From contig MUCR01000043.1 in NCBI GenBank assembly GCA_002816455.1, forward strand, positions 1 to 53,665: a stretch of 53,665 nucleotides of DNA, written 5' to 3'. Every line of letters starts with the position of its first letter. Position 1 is the first letter of the stretch. The stretch comes from SAR202 cluster bacterium Io17-Chloro-G4. GTDB taxonomy: Bacteria; Chloroflexota; Dehalococcoidia; Lucifugimonadales; UBA3495. The position numbers were made by a program, and so were the translations under genes. Below the pieces are notes generated by a model. That model ran no database searches. It was not told the origin of the DNA and saw only the letters and a list, made by a program, of their open reading frames with translations. Positions 50,179 to 53,665 of the stretch are shown here, in pieces.

Positions 50179-52023
50179 ATGTTTCAACGGTACTTGACAC
50201 TCAAATTCCTGATCCCGTCCATCGTTATGCTACTCGCAATAATTGCGGTGGCTTGCGGTAGCGATCCGACATCCACATCCGCTCCAGTGGCCACCCAAGC
50301 TCCAGCGCCAGAGGCCACAACGGCACCAGTGGCCACTACGGCTCCTGAGGCCACTACATCGGCGCCCGCTTTTAGGCCCACGGCCACCTCTGCTGCTTCG
50401 GCGCCTGTACCTACAGCCACGGTGGCGCCAGCGGCACCCAGAGGCCAGCCTAAGGTGGAAACATTGGTCATGGCGATGGATCCGGCGGCGGGAGAAACCA
50501 ACCTGTTCTGGAACGGGTCGGTGGACCACCACCAGCAGTTCGACCTGACCAACGAGGTTTTGGTCGACATTGATCCCAAAACCAATCTTTGGGTCCCAGA
50601 GTTGGCCAAAAGCTGGGATCTGAGCCCCGACGGCACCGAATGGACGTTCGTACTAGAGGAAGGCGTTCAGTGGCACGGCGGCTGGGGAGAGTTCACCTCT
50701 GCCGATGTGCTGCACAGCTGGACCATGAACGCCCGAGACGATTCTCTCCTGGGCTACGTTACCGACTGGAGAGAAATCGATTTAGAAAATTCTCAGATAG
50801 TAAGCGACTATGAGATAGTCCTGAAACTCAACAACCCCAACCCCGATTATCTCTTCTACATCGCACCCAGCGGCGCTGGCCTCATTATGAGCAAGGCCCA
50901 GTGGGACGACGGTGGAGACGCAGCTTACGAGGCCGACGTTATCGGCACCGGACCCTACCGCTACACTGGTAGAACTTTCGGCGTCAACGTGACCTACGAG
51001 CGGTTGGACGACCACTGGCGCCGGAACGACCCGGCACCGGATTTCGCCAAGGTAGATTTGCGGTGGATTAAAGAGCCAGCCACGCGGAACGCCGGGTTAC
51101 TGGCAGAAGAAATCCACATGACCGAACTAACACGGGATCTGTCCGATGCCGCAGTCGCTGACCACGGCATGAAGATAATCAAGAGCAACTTCCCGGGCAA
51201 CCAAGTAGCCGCATCATTCAATGGTCTGTGGCCGGGAGCCCCTGGCGATTTCACCATCCCATGGGCCTTCCCCGATTACCCATTGAACGACATCAAGGTG
51301 AGAGAAGCCGTCAACCGGGCAATCGACCGGCAAACGCTTATCGATACCCTTTACGCAGGCCGGGTAACCCTGAGTCCCCAGGTAGGCTTCTACGATAACC
51401 TGCCGGGATGGAACCCGGAATGGATGCAAAATTACGAGAGGGACTATGGCTTCGACCCGGATAAGGCCCGAACGCTTCTAGCCGAAGCGGGCTACGGTCC
51501 CGACAACCCGGTAGAAATCAAGGGTATCTTGATGAACATGTTCGGTTTCCCCGAATCTGTCGACACCATGCAAGCGGTGGAGGTCATGTTACGGGACGTG
51601 GGCATCGATATGACCTTGGAAGAGTGGGAATGGTCCAACTTCTTCGCAGCGTGGAGAGATCATGATCCCGAGTCGTTGGGTATGTGGTTGATTCCGCCTT
51701 CCTTCAAGACCGTGTTCGCTCAACTGAGCCTTTTCTATCGGTCCACCAATCCCCTGGCCATGTACAACGATGAGACGACCGATGAGATATTCTCCAGGTT
51801 GCAACAAGCGGTGGATCTGGATGAGCGTGATAGCATCCAGCGCGAGATGGGGGACTACCTGTACGCCCAGTACAGCCAAGCTCCTCTGGTCTACCTGTTC
51901 ATTGAGTGGACAGTTAACCCCAACATCATCGATCAATGGCCGTTCCCAGGCTCCGATGGGGCCAACTACGGTCACTTCGATTTGATTACGGCTTGCACGA
52001 CTCCGGACCCCTGCTTGAACTAG
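50179..52023 (+). CDS. dppA: Peptide/substrate-binding lipoprotein of the Dpp transporter
   Basis: 614 residues, SBP_bac_5 family. MFQRYLTLKFLIPSIVMLLA and a lipobox AVAC set Cys26 as the lipidated residue, showing an outer-surface lipoprotein. A Thr/Ala/Pro-rich linker (27-85) precedes the binding domain: LVDIDPKTNLWVPELAKSWD and GPYRYTGR. It delivers peptides or other small organics to DppBC. ATG at 50179 has GGAGGG 9 bases ahead; ATG at 50146 lacks a ribosome site. It is inverted relative to dppB and dppCDF. Confidence 0.92.
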   Translation: MFQRYLTLKFLIPSIVMLLAIIAVACGSDPTSTSAPVATQAPAPEATTAPVATTAPEATTSAPAFRPTATSAASAPVPTATVAPAAPRGQPKVETLVMAMDPAAGETNLFWNGSVDHHQQFDLTNEVLVDIDPKTNLWVPELAKSWDLSPDGTEWTFVLEEGVQWHGGWGEFTSADVLHSWTMNARDDSLLGYVTDWREIDLENSQIVSDYEIVLKLNNPNPDYLFYIAPSGAGLIMSKAQWDDGGDAAYEADVIGTGPYRYTGRTFGVNVTYERLDDHWRRNDPAPDFAKVDLRWIKEPATRNAGLLAEEIHMTELTRDLSDAAVADHGMKIIKSNFPGNQVAASFNGLWPGAPGDFTIPWAFPDYPLNDIKVREAVNRAIDRQTLIDTLYAGRVTLSPQVGFYDNLPGWNPEWMQNYERDYGFDPDKARTLLAEAGYGPDNPVEIKGILMNMFGFPESVDTMQAVEVMLRDVGIDMTLEEWEWSNFFAAWRDHDPESLGMWLIPPSFKTVFAQLSLFYRSTNPLAMYNDETTDEIFSRLQQAVDLDERDSIQREMGDYLYAQYSQAPLVYLFIEWTVNPNIIDQWPFPGSDGANYGHFDLITACTTPDPCLN

Positions 52024-52064
52024 CAACACCGGGCATCTGAGCCCTTGCTATAAGCAAACAAATT

Positions 52065-52098
52065 GAGGGTGGGCCCATGGGGTCCACCCTCTTTTTTT
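52065..52098 (+). terminator. Rho-independent terminator of dppA
   Basis: GAGGGTGG (52065-52072) and CCACCCTC (52084-52091) form a perfect 8-bp stem, followed by seven T. 42 bases after the stop codon. Confidence 0.93.
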
Positions 52099-52608
52099 GC
52101 TGTTGTGCCCACTTAGCCTCTATGCTCTGAGGATATCGGATGCCGGAATCATTGAAATGGTTTCGACATCTTCATCAAGTTCAGGCGGACCAAACACCAT
52201 GTCCGAATAAGAGGCTCATTCCCTATATGAAAAGTGCGCCCCCATCGAGTACCCCGACCTAGAATGCCCTGACCTATATTTGCCAATGCAACGTGGACGT
52301 AACGCAGACGGTTGGAGGGGCAAGTAATTTCCGGGCCCTGGAGGTTGAGGTTAGTGGTGACCGACTAAGGTGGATGCGAGGCGCTCAAGAAATTGAATAG
52401 TCTAAGGGTTCGGGCAATTCTTTAGAGAAGACCGCCACTACAGAAAGGTAGCAAACATAAACTGCAGCGACCAATCTTCCCCAAAACCCTGGTGGCTGAG
52501 GGCTTGGGCCTCCTAATCAGAACGTGTTGAAGAGTAAACCAATCGTCTACCGACTTGATTTGGGAAGGGCGGCTGGCCATGGGTTCTACAGTGGGTCTGC
52601 TGTGGGTT
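52099..52608. other. Gap between dppA and dppB
   Basis: About 510 bases with no supported gene on either strand and no clear repeat. Confidence 0.5.
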
Positions 52609-53532
52609 CTACTTATACCTGATGCGGGGATCCAGGTAGGCGTAGAGAATGTCTACAATCAAGTTAACTACGATGAATATGGCACTGAACACCAGCACTA
52701 TACCTTGCACCAAGGGAAAGTCCCTGGCGAAAACAGCTTCAAAGGCCAGAAACCCAAGTCCGGGCCACTGGAAAACCGTCTCAATGGACACAGAGCCCAG
52801 CAGCAAATTCCCAAGAATCAAGCCGAAAAACGTCAAGGGGGCAATTGCGGCGTTTCGAAACACGTGTTTCCAGATTACCTTCCACTCGCCCAATCCCTTG
52901 ATGCGGGCCAGCTTGACGTACTCACTGTCCAACACATCCAGCATGGCAGAGCGCACCAAGCGCATCAACGCGGCTACCCAGAACAATCCCAATGCGCCAG
53001 CTGGCAGAATAAATGACGTGAAACCGCCCCTACCCGACGTTTGAACCAGACCCAATTTTACTGCGAATATCCACATTAGCAGCAAGCCTAACCAAAAAGG
53101 CGGCGCAGACTGACCAATCAATGCCAGTATTTTCCCAAAGTAATCTAGTGGGGTGTCCTTTTTGACCGCCGACAGTACGCCGATGGGCAGAGCGATTAAC
53201 GTAGCTACTACGATGGCAAGCCCGGCCAGCAAAAAGGTGTTTGGAGCCCGGTCCTTGATTAGGTCAGCTGCCGCCAGCCGATACTTAAAGGAATCGCCAA
53301 AGTCCCCCTGCATGGCATTCCAAATGAATCTTCCATATTGCTCCGGCAGCGACTTGTCCAGCCCCCAGTATTCTTCAATCAATGCACGTTGCACCGGGTC
53401 AGATCCGGCTTCAAAGGATAACAGAGTGTCGAGAGGGTTGCCGGAAATCCGGGCCAAGCCAAACACAATTATGCTGACAGCAAAAAAGGCCAAAATTGCT
53501 TGACCGAATCGCAACATTATAAATCTTTGCAT
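52609..53532 (-). CDS. dppB: Oligo/dipeptide ABC transporter permease
   Basis: 307 residues with six membrane helices. MQRFIMLRFGQAILAFFAVS is the typical N-terminus, DFGDSFKYRLAA the outer loop, and EYVKLARIKGLGEWKVIWKH the EAA loop that docks on the ATPase. It pairs with DppC. AGGCGG is ahead of the ATG. On this strand dppC lies 3.2 kb downstream, with the inverted dppA and its terminator in between. Confidence 0.93.
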   Translation of the reverse strand: MQRFIMLRFGQAILAFFAVSIIVFGLARISGNPLDTLLSFEAGSDPVQRALIEEYWGLDKSLPEQYGRFIWNAMQGDFGDSFKYRLAAADLIKDRAPNTFLLAGLAIVVATLIALPIGVLSAVKKDTPLDYFGKILALIGQSAPPFWLGLLLMWIFAVKLGLVQTSGRGGFTSFILPAGALGLFWVAALMRLVRSAMLDVLDSEYVKLARIKGLGEWKVIWKHVFRNAAIAPLTFFGLILGNLLLGSVSIETVFQWPGLGFLAFEAVFARDFPLVQGIVLVFSAIFIVVNLIVDILYAYLDPRIRYK

Positions 53533-53665
53533 TTCCGCCTCAACAAGACTACGACAGCGGTCCAGAGACCAATATCCATAGCTTGGACAATAAGTCTTGG
53601 TGTGTTCAACACAACAGTGCGAGACTGAACTATGCCAGAGGGGTAATTAGCGGACCGCCCACAAC

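Overview
The window reads as ordinary bacterial chromosome, about 55% GC, with compact genes and promoters of the TTGACA/TATAAT type. The gene set fits a streamlined heterotrophic Chloroflexota lineage such as Dehalococcoidia or the marine SAR202 clade. It combines an LLM-class flavin monooxygenase, a CoxL/xanthine dehydrogenase-type large subunit, an HpaB-type flavin hydroxylase, two amidohydrolase-2 enzymes, an N-acyl-D-amino-acid deacylase, two MetE-like zinc enzymes, and several dispersed repeat families in the gaps between genes. This placement is an inference from content; no search was run. No rRNA, CRISPR array, intact mobile element or replication origin was seen.

Layout. 0-2.7 kb: tRNA-Arg(CCU) and tRNA-Trp(CCA) with a terminator, a decayed PKD-domain fragment, the flavin monooxygenase, and the C-terminal stub of a tyrosine integrase. 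2.7-10.3 kb: SDR, membrane-anchored PQQ-type propeller, malic enzyme, amidohydrolase, and a divergent pair of MetE-like proteins. 11-15.5 kb: CoxL-type hydroxylase subunit, bioB, a second copy of the hydroxylase gene's 3' end, VapBC, and an orphan MazE whose mazF is cut after about 13 codons against vapC. 15.7-25.9 kb: deacylase, Cas4/RecB-like nuclease, MFS transporter, AGPS-like FAD oxidase, HpaB, DUF1326, small dimeric alpha/beta barrel protein, NhaA. 26-28.2 kb: threonine synthase, NIL-domain protein and a CysO-like sulfur carrier ending GG-AWI. 28.5-44 kb: housekeeping genes (tgt, aroK-aroB, purQ, yqeY, purA, dapB-asd-dapA) mixed with VOC proteins, a D-2-hydroxyacid dehydrogenase, TauE- and EamA-type transporters and a methyltransferase with a 5' stop codon. 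44.3-53.5 kb: second amidohydrolase, a broken histidine kinase, and a dipeptide ABC transporter split by an inverted binding-protein gene.

How it works together. The transporters (Dpp, MFS, EamA, TauE) would bring in or expel small organics, peptides and sulfonates/sulfite. The flavin, molybdenum and amidohydrolase enzymes would open or oxidise them, and malic enzyme would feed products to pyruvate. The aspartate-family genes (asd, dapA, dapB, thrC) and the CysO-like/NIL genes link to lysine, threonine and possibly sulfur amino acid synthesis.

The most interesting candidate system is the thrC - NIL - CysO-like cluster, which resembles protein-thiocarboxylate sulfur transfer and has a carrier that would need C-terminal trimming. 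Several gene-decay junctions (mazF/vapC, hydroxylase tail/bioB, kinase/dppF, mini-cupin) and repeat-rich gaps show active local rearrangement.
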